64,000 nt of DNA. It comes from Cherax quadricarinatus (taxonomy: Eukaryota > Arthropoda > Malacostraca > Decapoda > Parastacidae). The stretch is taken from assembly GCF_038502225.1 (NCBI RefSeq), contig NC_091312.1:25957911-26021910 (forward strand), written 5' to 3'. The notes below the pieces were generated by a model that worked only from the letters and a program-made list of their open reading frames with translations, searched no databases and had not been told where the DNA came from. The position numbers and the translations under genes were made by a program. Below, in pieces: positions 37,396 through 50,700 of the stretch (positions are counted from its first letter, which is position 1; each line of letters begins with the position of its first letter).

Positions 37396-38282
37396 AACTG
37401 AAGTTGGGGAAGGAGAATGACGTATGTATTTGACGTGCTGGATAGTTGCGAGTGGAGAGGGGAGGAGGGGGTTCCACGTCTCATACTACAGGTAGGGAAG
37501 GCAATTTTGTATCAAGATGGGTGGTGTGTGGAAGGCATCTGGTGTTGGTGGGGTAAAAAGAAAGGAAAGGACTGTTGTGAGGCGAAAGGTAGAAAAGTGT
37601 GCTGTAAGGAGGTGAATACAGTGGAGGTTGACGGGGAAGGATGGAGGAACCCAGGAGAGTGGGTTCATAGGGTGTGGAAGAATGAGGGAAGTGAATATTA
37701 GTGTATTTGAGTGTTAATATAATCATGCGCTAAAGCCGAAAGTTGCAGATTGATTGTTGACGGGAGTGATAGTGAATGTAAGTATTGTTAAGCAAGTGGT
37801 GGTGCGGGTAGTGACGGTTGTAAAGATGGTAGTGACGGTGGTGCGGGTAGTGACGGTGGTATATAATGTTTGAGAAGGGTGGAGAGGAGAAAAATGACTT
37901 AGAGGTGCAATGTTTAGGAATGTTTAAAGCTGGAGTTTAAGGAGTAATGGAAGAGTTGGCAGGTAGTGTTGAAGACCAGACAGTAGAGTGATGGGGGATA
38001 GGAAAAAAAAAGCTATTTCTGTCATATCAAGTGCAAGGGAACAGTAGTGGGTAGATGTGTCCTCCTGCCTCTCCCTTTGATGGTAATCTAGATAAGAACT
38101 AATTCACCCCCCACCTGTTTCTCCTATACTCCATAATATGAAGATTTTTTTTTTCCAACGGTGGCAGGTCCTTCGTATGTACAAGACGCCATGTTGAATT
38201 TGAAGGAATTTTTTAGGCAGTATCTCATTTATTTTGTCCCATTTTTTTTACACAGTGTATGCAAGACACTTCTGTTAGCCTA
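37396..38282. other. No supported gene; GGT/GTG-rich
   Basis: Purine-rich DNA with short frames but no homology that I recognise. A small 'gtagtgacggtggtgcggg' repeat lies at 37800-37860. Confidence 0.4.
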
Positions 38283-38330
38283 TATTATAATAAACCAAGC
38301 GCTAAACCCACAAGGATTATACAGCTCTCC
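38283..38330 (-). mobile_element. SINE-like element, tail fragment
   Basis: 'ttataataaaccaagcgcta' then 'aacccacaaggattatacag', the tail of the same family as 36411-36577. Confidence 0.6.
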
Positions 38331-38344
38331 TGTCAAACTACGTA

Positions 38345-38500
38345 TTTTGGATGGCTCGCCCCTGTCACAGTTGTTCCTCATCTCAACGTCCACCTTAATC
38401 CTTCAAATAAAATTCGAAATGTAGAAATTTAAATAAGTCCTCTATTTAAATAGTAAAACTGAGAAGCTACTTTTCATTCATAACTATTATTTTTAGGCAT
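38345..38500. repeat. Dispersed repeat, partner of 16785-16940
   Basis: Same orientation and block order as the copy at 16785. It directly follows the SINE-like tail at 38330. Confidence 0.6.
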
Positions 38501-39449
38501 TTAAGAGTCTTTATTAAGGAGCAAATCGCAAATACCAAAAATATTCCTTATTTTTTGCTCTTGATTCACGATCTTACTCTTGAAAATTACCCTCGCCTCC
38601 CTCTAAAGGGGGGGGGGTATCCCCCCCGGGAAAGAACCTTTGACCTATTGTAAGTTTAAAGTCCCGTCTCCCTAGATGCATTTCCACTATCATCTCTTTT
38701 TCTGTATGTGTTTTGATCTGACTTGTTCTAGACTAGACACCAAGACGTCTACACCTGGTGGCACATAATCTCTAGGCTTTTTTTTATCCACATTTCCAAT
38801 TCTGGACAGTGGTATGTGCAGTGTGCGTCAGTCTTCAGTTTTCCTGTCTTGTTACCGTCATCTATCTCTGTTCATTCGCTGTTTTTCTCTACAACATTAC
38901 CTGCTTTCACTGGTCAATAGGTGGGGTATCCTGCTGTTACTAGGTGGGGGTAATCTGTTGTTAGCAAGTGAATCACTCCAAGCAATGCATTCTGGATGCC
39001 TGAACCTCCGTCTACCAACAGTGAGACAAATACAATCTAACTTGACCCACCTAAGTTTCTGTTGATAATCCTTCCCTCCCAGAGTTGCTGTGCAAACGTC
39101 TGGGCACTGGGAGGTGACAGCAGGGGCAGGAACAGCAACAGCAAACAGTGGCAGCCCGTGACAGCTCAGCAACCCATCTTACAGCCAGACAATGTGGCAG
39201 TCACGTCCTCGTTATAACTTCGCTACATACACACACTCACACCCGAGTTCCATTAAATGTCAGTCTCCGTTTGTGCGTTCCTCAAGTAGTAATGAATTTC
39301 CAGAAGTCCGTCATGACCAGGCTATGTCTCCACTAACGCTTTATTTATACTCACAATCAGACACGTCAGTAACGTACTGGTTCGTATATATGGAAAAAAA
39401 ATGTCAAAGTGTTAACTAGGAAATGTGAAACGCTGCTGCCTAACTGTAC
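38501..39449. other. No gene recognised
   Basis: Short frames only. Includes a G8/C7 tract near 38610. Confidence 0.4.
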
Positions 39450-39545
39450 TGACCCGACAACTGAACCCCGTCCTCGCTCACGGACCCGACGACTGAACCC
39501 CGTCCTCGCTCACGGACCCGACGACTGAACCCCGGCTTCACTCAC
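39450..39545. repeat. 32-bp tandem repeat, three units
   Basis: 'acccgacgactgaaccccgt' plus 'cctcgctcacgg', three adjacent copies; the last is diverged. Confidence 0.9.
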
Positions 39546-39984
39546 ATATGCAAGTAACCTATATTATATTTACATTGGAGCTGAGCCTACCTATATGCTA
39601 TTACAAAGGCTGAGTTTCGTATATCACGTAATGAAATCTGTCAGCCTGAGCTGCTAGATTTCGGGAAGGTGATAAGGATATGGTCTTGCATTTCACTGAC
39701 GACTCAACAACTACGAGAGCTTCGAAAGTTTCGTTCGTTCCAGCAGAAGTTGCTATCGTTTGTAAATATAAAATATACATGATATAGTGTTAAAAACATC
39801 ACAAACGGAGAGTATATTTACAAATATTATATACAGTAGTTGAGCCCAGATATTTAAGGCTCCGTCTAGCCGAAATCTTAAAAAAAAAGAAAAACAGCAA
39901 GTAGGCGAGTCGAGTTGGGTAGTTTGTGTGTCTCGTTACAGCGAATGGAGGTTCGAGGATCCCAAATTTATTACTCTGAATGAT

Positions 39985-40160
39985 ACCCCCTCAGGGAAGG
40001 TTCCTTGATGTTGGTGAGGGGCTCTTGATTTAGGGAATTGGATCTGTGCTCCAGTTCCCCGAATTAAGTCTGAATGCCTTCCACATCCCCCCCCCCCCAG
40101 ACGCTGTATGATACTACCGGTTTAGCGCTTCCCCCTTGATTATAATAATAATAATCTGAA
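39985..40160 (+). mobile_element. SINE-like element with (AAT)n tail, copy 2
   Basis: 'ctcagggaaggttccttgat' to 'cttgattataataataataa'. It is an inverted copy of 36411-36577 about 3.5 kb away, and lies immediately left of the large minisatellite. Confidence 0.75.
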
Positions 40161-40193
40161 TGGTGCACATTTCAAAGTTCGTGTGTTATCATG

Positions 40194-41751
40194 TAATAAC
40201 AGTAGGGAGAATAACCCCACCTAGTAACAGTAGGGAGAATACCACCACCTAGTAACAGTAGGGAGAATACCACCACCTAGTAACAGTAGGGAGAATACCC
40301 CCCTAGTAACAGTAGGAAGAATACCCCACCTAGTAACAGTAGGGAGAATACCCCCACCTAGTAACAGTAGGGAGAATACCCCCACCTAGTAACAGTAGGG
40401 AGAATACCACCACCTAGTAACAGTAGGGAGAATACCCCCTAGTAACAGTAGGAAGAATACCCCACCTAGTAACAGTAGGGAGAATACCACCACCTAGTAA
40501 CAGTAGGGAGAATACCCCCACCTAGTAACAGTAGGGAGAATACCCCCACCTAGTAACAGTAGGGAGAATACCCCCACCTAGTAACAGTAGGGAGAATACC
40601 CCCACCTAGTAACAGTAGGGAGAATACCACCACCTAGTAACAGTAGGGAGAATACCCCCCTAGTAACAGTAGGAAGAATACCCCACCTAGTAACAGTAGG
40701 GAGAATACCCCCACCTAGTAACAGTAGGGAGAATACCCCCACCTAGTAACAGTAGGGAGAATACCCCCACCTAGTAACAGTAGGGAGAATACCCCCCTAG
40801 TAACAGTAGGAAGAATACCCCCCTAGTAACAGTAGGGAGAATACCCCCTAGTAACAGTAGGGAGAATACCCCCACCTAGTAACAGTAGGGAGAATACCCC
40901 CTAGTAACAGTAGGGAGAATACCCCCACCTAGTAACAGTAGGGAGAATACCCCACCTAGTAACAGTAGGGAGAATACCCCCACCTAGTAACAGTAGGGAG
41001 AATACCCCCACCTAGTAACAGTAGGTAGAATACAACCCTAGTAACAGTAGGGAGAATACCCCCTAGTAACAGTAGGGAGAATACCCCCACCTAGTAACAG
41101 TAGGGAGAAAACCCCCTAGTAACAGTAGGGAGAGTACCCCCACCTAGTAACAGTAGGGAGAATACCCCCACCTAGTAACAGTAAGGAGAGTACCCCAACC
41201 TAGTAACAGTAGGGAGAGTACCCCAACCTAGTAACAGTAGGGAGAATACCCCCTAGTAGCAGTAGGGAGAATACCCCCACCTAGTAACAGTAGGGAGAAT
41301 ACCCCCCTAGTAACAGTACGGAGAATACCCCCCTAGTAACAGTAGGGAGAATACCCCCACCTAGTAACAGTAGGGAGAATACCTCCACCTAGTAACAGTA
41401 GGGAGAATACCCCTCTAGTAACAGTAGGGAGAATACCCCCTAGTAACAGTAGGGAGAATACCCCCACCTAGTAACAGTAGGGAGAATACCCCACCTAGTA
41501 ACAGTAGGGAGAATACCCCCCTAGTAACAGTAGGGAGAATACCCCCACCTAGTAACAGTAGGGAGAATACCCCCCTAGTAACAGTAGGGAGAATACCCCC
41601 ACCTAGTAACAGTAGGGAGAATACCCCCACATAGTAACAGTAGGGAGAATACCCCACCTAGTAACAGTAGGGAGAATACCCCCCCTAGTAACAGTAGGGA
41701 GAATACCCCCACCTAGTAACAGTAGGGAGAATATCCCCCTCCTAGTAACAG
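40194..41751. repeat. 24-28-bp minisatellite (array J), left part
   Basis: Units of 'agtaacagtagggagaatac' followed by a variable C-rich end (ccccct to cccccacct). Short units contain the inverted pair TAGGG/CCCTA. It stops in mid-unit at 41751, where a LINE is inserted, and resumes in phase at 44722. Confidence 0.98.
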
Positions 41752-41852
41752 ACATTGTCCTCATCGCTTTCGGGCCGTGTGGACGTGCTGCGCAGACGCT
41801 CCTCATTGAGTTGGTTTTTGCGGAGTTTACCTGTTTTCACTTGGACACCAAA

Positions 41853-42547
41853 ATGGCGGAACGTACAGGACGTACAGGACGTACAGGACGGAGGATAAAT
41901 ACTGTCTGCATTGAGCTGGTTCGTGGTACATTAAGTGGCGCTACGATGAACGTCCTTCTCCCTGGCATCATAAGGGATGCATATGGTATTCCCAATGAGG
42001 AATTGTATGGCGTCGCTCTGAATGGTTTGACGAGAATCTTCGCGAAATTTGTACGAGCCGGCTTCTACACGAGAATCGTCGAGAATTACCAGGAACAACA
42101 CGTGAGTGTGAATTCAGCGGTGGATGTCGTTTTACATGACGTCTCTAAGTACTTCACATGGGTGAAGTACGAAATGTACCCTTCGAGGCTACGGTGTATG
42201 ATCTACAGAAGTTTTTCAGCAGTTATGGGACAGTGCATTCTGCAACCATGGGAGTGTGGAGGGATGGTCTGTATGAAGGGCTGCCGGAGGGTTCTTGCAC
42301 CCTCAAAATGTCTTTAACAAGGCCTATACCATCCTACGTTACGATGACCGGTTATAGGACACAGTTTTTTGTGTATTATGCTGGTGAGAGGAAAACATGT
42401 CATTTGTGTAGCTCCTATGAGCACATGCCAGTCCAGTGTCATAGGAGGCAGGCTCCTCGAGTTTTGGGGCCTCCATTTGTCATTCCGCAGCCGTGCGATT
42501 TGGTGCCTAGCTCTGGTGCTTCGGAAGGACGGAGGACTGACCTCTAG
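41853..42547 (+). pseudogene. LINE ORF1 (RRM-like plus CCHC knuckle), frameshifted
   Basis: Starts at ATG 41853 (MAERTGRTGRTGRR, from three 9-bp repeats). It continues open to 42317, but homologous-looking sequence switches frame near 42160: VRNVPFEATVYDLQKFFSSYG, an RRM-like strand-helix pattern, then a CCHC zinc knuckle (CHLCSSYEHMPVQC, C-X2-C-X4-H-X4-C) at about 42398-42440. Such proteins coat LINE RNA. The frame ends at 42547. A low-complexity, Glu/Gly/Val-rich spacer (42548-43110) follows and is broken into short frames. Confidence 0.72.
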
Positions 42548-43111
42548 AGCGAGCAGGTCGAAAGGGAGGTGGCGGCAGTGGAGACGTGTGTTACTCTCCC
42601 AGGGGCGTCGGGGGAGACGTAGGTGACACCTGAGGAGTCTTTAGTTCAGGAAGCTACGACCCAGGATGGTTTACTGGCGGATGCGATCAAGGATTTTTTG
42701 GATGGGGAGGAGCCCTGTGCAGAAAGTGTTCTCAGTTTATGTGAGGACGGAGCGCTGGTGGGACAACAAAACGTGGAGAAAGCCTTGAGTAAGAAAGGAC
42801 TGGAGCATGTGGTGGTCGTGGAGGTACACTAGGAGGATTCAACTGATACTGATATGTGTGTAAGCGGAAGTTCTAGGAAAAGAACTGCTGCGTCACAGAT
42901 AGACGAGGTCATCACCCCGGGGCAGAGGCCGGGGAAGAAGTCATGGGCAGGTGTAGTGGAGCCGACGGCTCATAGTGGTAGAGGCGAGACTGAGTTGCAC
43001 AGTGGGAGGGGGAGGGGGGAGGTGAATGCTAAGGAAAAAATGAGTGACAAAGGTACACGTAATGTGAAAGGTGCAGTGGGTAAATCCCAGCGGCATAGGG
43101 GAAAGCCGCCC

Positions 43112-43775
43112 CTTCTGTAACTTACAGATGTGTCACTTAATGTTAATGGCCTTAAGACAGAGGTCAAGAAAATTTGGTTGGTGTGGTTTTTACGGAGGTT
43201 TGATGTTGACATTTGTTTTTTGCAAGAGCATAATCACAGGGCTGGAAGTGAGTTGAGGTTGAAAGGATATCGGATGTATGTTAGCAGTGGTTTGCAATTG
43301 AAAGGTGGGGTAGCAGTAGCGGTAAAGGAGACCAGCCCATTGCATGTCATGGGTTGGGAAGAGGATGGGGGGAGGGTAGTGAGGGTGGATGGTGTCTGGG
43401 GTGACAGTCGGGCTAGTTTCGTAGGTGTTTACATGCCAGCACCTAGCAATACCAGGGTAAAAGTAGATTTTGTCAGGGAAGTATTGCTGTATCACTTGAG
43501 AGGTTTACCTGCTATAACAGTAATAGGAGGTGATTGGAATTGTGTGATACGGAGTGGTGATGTCGAACCGAGAGGGGCGGGTTGTGTGTTGAGTGTTCTG
43601 AGGGATGTATTGCGGGACATTGGGGTTGTTGATGTTGTGGGGAGGGGAGATACATAGGCTATCAGATACGTAATAGTTGATTACTTGTATGTCTCTTGGG
43701 GAATGAGGGAGGTGGAGGGAAACATTAGGATAAAAGCGTTGGCAGCGTGTTTTTGTAGGACAGCGTGTAGGAACA
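43112..43775 (+). pseudogene. LINE endonuclease (exonuclease-endonuclease-phosphatase fold), broken
   Basis: Motifs in order: SLNVNGL, DICFLQEHN (catalytic Glu), GGVAVAV, VGVYMPAP, VIGGDWNCV (catalytic Asp and Asn). A stop at 43655 is followed in frame by VDYLYVSWG, the usual late strand, but the final SDH motif is absent because the sequence diverges after about 43750. The enzyme would nick target DNA for retrotransposition; this copy cannot. Confidence 0.8.
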
Positions 43776-44721
43776 AACATTTATATGGGGGACGGTGGGT
43801 AACTAGTTTTCCTGAGGGATATCGTGGACTTGCTGTTGCCCGTTTACTATGCTTGGTGATGGGGTGAGGAGGCAAGGGGTTGGTCTCTTCAGTGGTGTGT
43901 CCTCTTGGATTGACTGGATGCCTGATGAGGAAGGTTGACTGGTTTGCAGGGTGTTTGGTGTGGGTAATGCCGTCGGAAGGTTGTATGCTGGATATTGAGT
44001 GTATGGGTTTATTGGGGTGTATGTCAGGGGATGGTAAGGCATAATCCTTTTCTGTTCTAGGCATCGGGGTATTGAGTGTAACGTTCTTGTGGAGGTGTGA
44101 CATGAATGTACATGACTTTGTATGGCTCTGATACTCTGTATGCATGGAAATCCATACATTATGAACTCTGTACGAGAATATATAAGTATTTTATAGGGTT
44201 TATATATACCCTTCTATTATTGGTAGGTCATATTATATATTGAATGTTAATCGTCAACATTAACTTTGTGTGTGTGTAGGTGTGTTTGTGGGAACCAATG
44301 TCTTAGGTATAGTTGTATTATTGGATATAATATACATTCAGTTTATTTAGTGTCAAGTTAATTTGCGCATTATTTCAAGTATAATCCAGTCTGTTCTGTA
44401 CGAACACATGTGCACATGCACGTATGTGTGTATATGCATGTGTATATAGATATACATATATACATGATTATAGAACTTACTCCTACGTGTTTTATAATGA
44501 CTCCGACTGCTTGTTTGGGAGTCGGTATGTTTTTTTTTTTCCCATAAACTGGTTGGGTTTAATCAGTAGTATTTTGTAATATTAATGTGTTAAAATGTAT
44601 TTAGTTTTTTGAGTGTGTACTGACATTGTCTGTCACGGTCTTCTGATCTGTTAATTGTCGGTTTGTGATTTTTCTTTTTATGTATTATGTACATGTTTCT
44701 TTTAAATAAAATATAAAAAAA
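43776..44721 (+). other. Remaining LINE 3' region
   Basis: No RT motif on any frame. It is T- and GT-rich, ending in AAATAAA-like signals and an A-rich tail. Probably the 3' UTR joined to the endonuclease by deletion of the RT. Confidence 0.6.
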
Positions 44722-47700
44722 AGTAACAGTAGGGAGAATACCCCCCTAGTAACAGTAGGGAGAATCCCCCCTAATAACAGTAGGGAGAATACCCCCTAGT
44801 AACAGTAGGGAGAATCCCACCTAGTAACAGTAGGGAGAATACCCCCTAGTAACAGTAGGGAGAATCCCCCCTAGTAACAGTAGGGAGAATACCCCCTAGT
44901 AACAGTAGGAAGAATCCCCCCTAGTAACAGTAGGGAGAATACCCCCTAGTAACAGTAGGGAGAATACCCCCCTAGTAACAGTAGGGAGAATACCCCCTAG
45001 TAACAGTAGGGAGAATACCCCCTAGTAACAGTAGGGAGAATCCCCCCTAGTAACAGTAGGGAGAATACACCCAAGTAACAGTAGGGAGAATCCCCCTAGT
45101 AACAGTAGGGAGAATACCCCCTAGTAACAGTAGGGAGAATACCCCCATAGTAACAGTAGGGAGAATCCCCCCTAGTAACAGTAGGGAGAATACCCCTACT
45201 AACAGTAGGGAGAATACCCCCACTAGTAACAGTAGGGAAAATAACCCCCTAGAAACAGTAGGGAGAATACCCCCCTAGTAACAGTAGGGAGAATCCCCCT
45301 AGTAACAGTAGGGAGAATACCCCCTAGTAACAGTAGGGAGAATACCCCCTAGTAACAGTAGGGAGAATACCCCATAGTAACAGTAAGGAGAATACCCCCC
45401 TAGTAACAGTAGGGAGAATACCCCCTAGTAACAGTAGGGAGAATACCCCCATAGTAACAGTAGGGAGAATACCCCCTAGTAACAGTAGGGAGAATACTCC
45501 CTAGTAACAGTAGGGAGAATACCCCCACCTAGTAACAGTAGGGAGAATATCCCACCTAGTAATAGTAGGGAGAATACCCCTTAGTAACAGTAGGGAGAAT
45601 ACCCCCACCTAGTAACAGTAGGGAGAATACCCCACCTAGTAACAGTAGGGAGAATACCCCCACCTAGTAACAGTAGGGAGAATACCCCCACCTAGTAACA
45701 GTAGGGAGAATACCCCCACCTAGTAACAGTAGGGAGAATACCCTCCTAGTAACAGTAGAGAGAATACCCCCACCTAGTAACAGTAGGGAGAATACCCCAC
45801 CAATAACAGTAGGGAGAATACCCCCCTAGTAACAGTAGGGAGAATACCCCCTAGTAACAGTAGGGAGAATACCCCCACCTAGTAACAGTAGGGAGAATAC
45901 CCCCACCTACTAACAGTAGGGAGAATACCCCCACCTAGTAACAGTAGGGAGAATACCCTCACCTAGTAACAGTAGGGAGAATACCCCCCTAGTAACAGTA
46001 GGGAGAATACCCCACCTAGTAACAGGGAGAATACTCCCTAGTAACAGTAGGGAGAATACCCCCTAGTAACAGTAGGGAGAATACCCCCTAGTAACAGTAG
46101 GGAGAATACCCCCCTAGTAACAGTAGGGAGAATACCCCCTAGTAACAGTAGGGAGAATACCCCTAGTAACAGTAGGGAGAATCCCCCCTAGTAACAGTAG
46201 GGAGAATACCCCCTAGTAACAGTAGGGAGAATCCCCCCTAGTAACAGTAGGGAGAATACCCCCTAGTAACAGTAGGGAGAATCCCCCTAGTAACAGTAGG
46301 GAGAATACCCCCTAGTAACAGTAGGGAGAATACCCCCCTAGTAACAGTAGGGAGAATACCCCCTAGTAACAGTAGGGAGAATACCCCCTAGTAACAGTAG
46401 GGAGAATACCCCCTAGTAACAGTAGGGAGAATACCCCCTAGTAACAGTAGGGAGAATCCCCCCTAGTAACAGTAGGGAGAATACCCCCTAGTAACAGTAG
46501 GGAGAATACCCCATAGTAACAGTAGGGAGAATCCCCCCTAGTAACAGTAGGGAGAATACCCCTAGTAACAGTAGGGAGAATACCCCCACTAGTAACAGTA
46601 GGGAAAATAACCCCCTAGTAACAGTAGGGAGAATACCCCCCTAATAACAGTAGGGAGAATCCCCCTAGTAACAGTAGGGAGAATACCCCCTAGTAACAGT
46701 AGGGAGAATACCCCCTAGTAACAGTAGGGAGAATACCCCCTAGTAACAGTAGGGAGAATACCCCTTTAGTAACAGTAGGGAGAATACCCCCTAGTAACAG
46801 TAGGGAGAATACCCCCCTAGTAACAGTAGGGAGAATACCCCCTAGTAACAGAAGGGAGAATACTCCCTAGTAACAGTAGGGAGAATACCCCCACCTAGTA
46901 ACAGTAGGGAGAATACCCCACCTAGTAACAGTAGGGAGAATACCCCTTAGTAACAGTAGGGAGAATACCCCCACCTAGTAACAGTAGGGAGAATACCCCA
47001 CCTAGTAACAGTAGGGAGAATACCCCCACCTAGTAACAGTAGGGAGAATACCCCCACATAGTAACAGTAGGGAGAATACCCTCCTAGTAACAGTAGAGAG
47101 AATACCCCCACCTAGTAACAGTAGGGAGAATACCCCACCTAGTAACAGTAGGGAGAATACCCCCTAGTAACAGTAGGGAGAATACCCCCCTAGTAACAGT
47201 AGGGAGAATACCCCCACCTAGTAACAGTAGGGAGAATACCCCCACCTACTAACAGTAGGGAGAATACCCCCACCTAGTAACAGTAGGGAGAATACCCCAC
47301 CTAGTAACAGTAGGGAGAATACCCCCCTAGTAACAGTAGGGAGAATACCCCACCTAGTAACAGTAGGGAGAATGCCCCCTAGTAACAGTAGGGAGAATAC
47401 CCCCCTAGTAACAGTAGGGAGAATACCCCCTAGTAACAGTAGGGAGAATACCCCCCTAGTAACAGTAGGGAGAATCCCCCCTAGTAACAGTAGGGAGAAT
47501 CCCCCCTAGTAACAGTAGGAAGAATACCCCCTAGTAACAGTAGGGAGAATCCCCCCTAGTAACAGTAGGGAGAATACCCCCTAGTAACAGTAGGGAGAAT
47601 CCCCCCTAGTAACATTAGGGAGAATACCCCCTAGTAACAGTAGGGAGAATCCCCCCTAGTAACAGTAGGGAGAATACCCCCTAGTAACAGTAGGGAGAAT

Positions 47701-50700
47701 ACTCCCTAGTAACAGTAGGGAGAATCCCCCCTAGTAACAGTAGGGAGAATACCCCCTAGTAACAGTAGGGAGAATCCCCCTAGTAACAGTAGGGAGAATA
47801 CCCCCTAGTAACAGTAGGGAGAATACCCCCATAGTAACAGTAGGGAGAATCCCCCCTAGTAACAGTAGGGAGAATACCCCTAGTAACAGTAGGGAGAATA
47901 CCCCCACTAGTAACAGTAGGGAAAATAACCCCCTAGTAACAGTAGGGAGAATACCCATCTAATAACAGTAGGGAGAATTCCCCTAGTAACAGTAGGGAGA
48001 ATACCCCCTAGTAACAGTAGAGAGAATACCCCCTAGTAACAGTAGGGAGAATACCCCCTAGTAACAGTAGGGAGAATACCCTCTAGTAACAGAAGGGAGA
48101 ATACTCCCTAGTAACAGTAGGGAGAATACCCCCACCTAGTAACAGTAGGGAGAATACCCCACCTAGTAACAGTAGGGAGAATACCCCTTAGTAACAGTAG
48201 GGAGAATACCCCCACCTAGTAACAGTAGGGAGAATACCCCCACCTAGTAACAGTAGGGAGAATACCCCCACCTAGTAACAGTAGGGAGAATACCCTCCTA
48301 GTAACAGTAGAGAGAATACCCCCACCTAGTAACAGTAGAGAGAATACCCCCACCTAGTAACAGTAGGGAGAATACCCCACCTAGTAACAGTAGGGGGAAT
48401 ACCCCCCTAGTAACAGTAGGGAGAATACCCCCTAGTAACAGTAGGGAGAATACCCCCACCTAGTAACAGTAGGGAGAATACCCTCACCTAGTAACAGTAG
48501 GGAGAATACCCCCACCTAGTAACAGTAGGGAGAATACCCCCACCTAGTAACAGTAGGGAGAATACCCCCCTAGTAACAGTAGGGAGAATACCCCACCTAG
48601 TAACAGTAGGGAGAATACCCCCTAGTAACAGTAGGGAGAATACCCCCCTAGTAACAGTAGGGAGAATACCCCCTAGTAACAGTAGGGAGAATACCCCCCT
48701 AGTAGCAGTAGGGAGAATACCCCCTAGTAACAATAGGGAGAATACCCCATAGTAACAGTAGGGAGAATACCCCCCTAGTAACAGTAGGGAGAATACCCCC
48801 TAGTAACAGTAGGGAGAATACCCCCACCTAGTAACAGTAGGGAGAATACCCCACCTTGTAACAGTAGGGAGAATACCCCTAGTAACAGTAGGGAGAATAC
48901 CCCCTCCTAGTAACAGTAGGGAGAATACCCCCACCTAGTAACAGCAGGGAGAATACCCCCACCTAGTAACAGTAGGGAGAATACCCCCACCTAGTAACAG
49001 AAGGGAGAATACCCTCCTAGTAACAGTGGGTAGAATACCCCCACCTAGTAACAGTAGGGAGAATACCCCCTAGTAACAGTAGGGAGAATACCCCCTAGTA
49101 ACAGTAGGGAGAATACCCCCTAGTAACAGTAGGGAGAATACCCGCACCTAGTAACAGTAGGGAGAATACCCCCACCTACTAACAGTAGGGAGAATACCCC
49201 TACCTATTAACAGTAGGGAGAATACCCCCACCTAGTAACAGCAGGGAGAATACCCCCACCTAGTAACAGTAGGGAGAATACCCCACCTAGTAACAGTACG
49301 GAGAATACTCCCTAGTAACAATAGGGAGAATCCCCCCTAATAACAGTAGGGAGAATACCCCCTAGTAACAGTAGGGAGAATACCCCCCTAGTAACAGTAG
49401 GGAGAATACCCCCCTAGTAACAGTAGGGAGAATGCCCCCTAGTAACAGTAGTGAGAATACCCCCTAGTAACAGTAGGGAGAATACCCCCCTAGTAACAGT
49501 AGGGAGAATACCCCCTAGTAACACTAGGGAGAATATCCCCACCTAGTAACAGTAGGGAGAATACCCCACCTAGTAACAGTAGGGAGAATACCCCCACCTA
49601 GTAACAGCAGGGAGAATACCCCCACCTAGTAACAGTAGGGAGAATATCCCCACCTAGTAACAGTAGGGAGAATACTCCCTAGTAACAGTAGGGAGAATAC
49701 CCCCACCTAGTAACAGTAGGGAGAATACCCCCACCTAGTAACAGTAGGGAGAATACCCCCACCTAGTAACAGTAGGGAGAATACCCCTCTAGTAACAGTA
49801 GGGAGAATACTCCTTAGTAACAGTAGGGAGAATACCTCCACCTAGTAACAGTAGGGAGAATACCCCCACCCAGTAACAGTAGGGAGAATACCCCCACCTA
49901 GTAACAGTAGGGAGAATACCCCCACCTAGTAACGGTAGGGAGAATACCCCCACCTAGTAACAGTAGGGAGAATATCCCACCTAGTAACAGTAGGGAGAAT
50001 ACCCCCCTTGTAACAGTAGGGAGAATACCCCCCTAGTAACAGTAGGGAGAATACCCCCACCTAGTAACAGTAGGGAGAATACCCCCACCTAGTAACAGTA
50101 GGGAGAGTACCCCCACCTAGTAACAGTAAGGAGAATACCCCCACCTAGTAACAGTGGGGAGAATACCTTCACCTAGTAACAGCATGGAGAATATCTCCAC
50201 CTAGTAACAGTAGGGAGAATACCGCCACCTAGTAACAGTAGGGAGAATACCCCCTAGTAACAGTAGGGAGAATACCCCCACCTAGTAACAGTAGGGAGAA
50301 TACCCCTACCTAGTAACAGTAGGGAGAATACCCCTTAGGTAACAGTAGGGAGAATACCCCCCTAGTAACAGTAGGGAGAATACCCCCACCTAGTAACAGT
50401 AGGGAGAATACCCCCACCTAGTAACAGTAGGGAGAATACCCCCACCTAGTAACAGTAGGGAGAATACCCCCACCTAGTAACAGTAGGGAGAATACCCCCT
50501 CCTAGTAACAGTAGGGAGAATACCCCCACCTAGTAACAGTAGGGATAATACCCCCACCTAGTACCAGTAGGCAGAATACCCCCCTAGTAACAGTAGGGAG
50601 AATACCCCCACCTAGTAACAGTAGGGAGAATACCCCCACCTAGTAACAGTAGGGAGAATACCCCCACCTAGTAACAGTAGGGAGAATACCCCCTAGTAAC

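Larger units (their letters stand above)
41752..44721 (+). mobile_element. LINE inserted in minisatellite J (RT region deleted)
   Basis: Lies between two copies of AGTAACAG (41744-41751 and 44722-44729). With one copy removed, the two array halves rejoin in perfect phase. The 3' end carries 'aaataaaatataaaaaaa', a polyadenylation-like signal plus an A-rich tail. It has an ORF1-like gene with RRM-like and CCHC motifs and an endonuclease domain, but only about 1 kb between the endonuclease and the 3' end and no RT motif, so it is an internally deleted, non-autonomous copy. Endonuclease plus CCHC ORF1 fits the I/Jockey-type LINE groups; the clade is not determined. Confidence 0.88.

Noticed and set aside
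43681..44159. Minus-strand frames of 118-154 codons inside the LINE at 41752-44721
   Set aside because: Antisense of the LINE 3' region; Pro/His/Thr composition reflects GT-rich UTR sequence.
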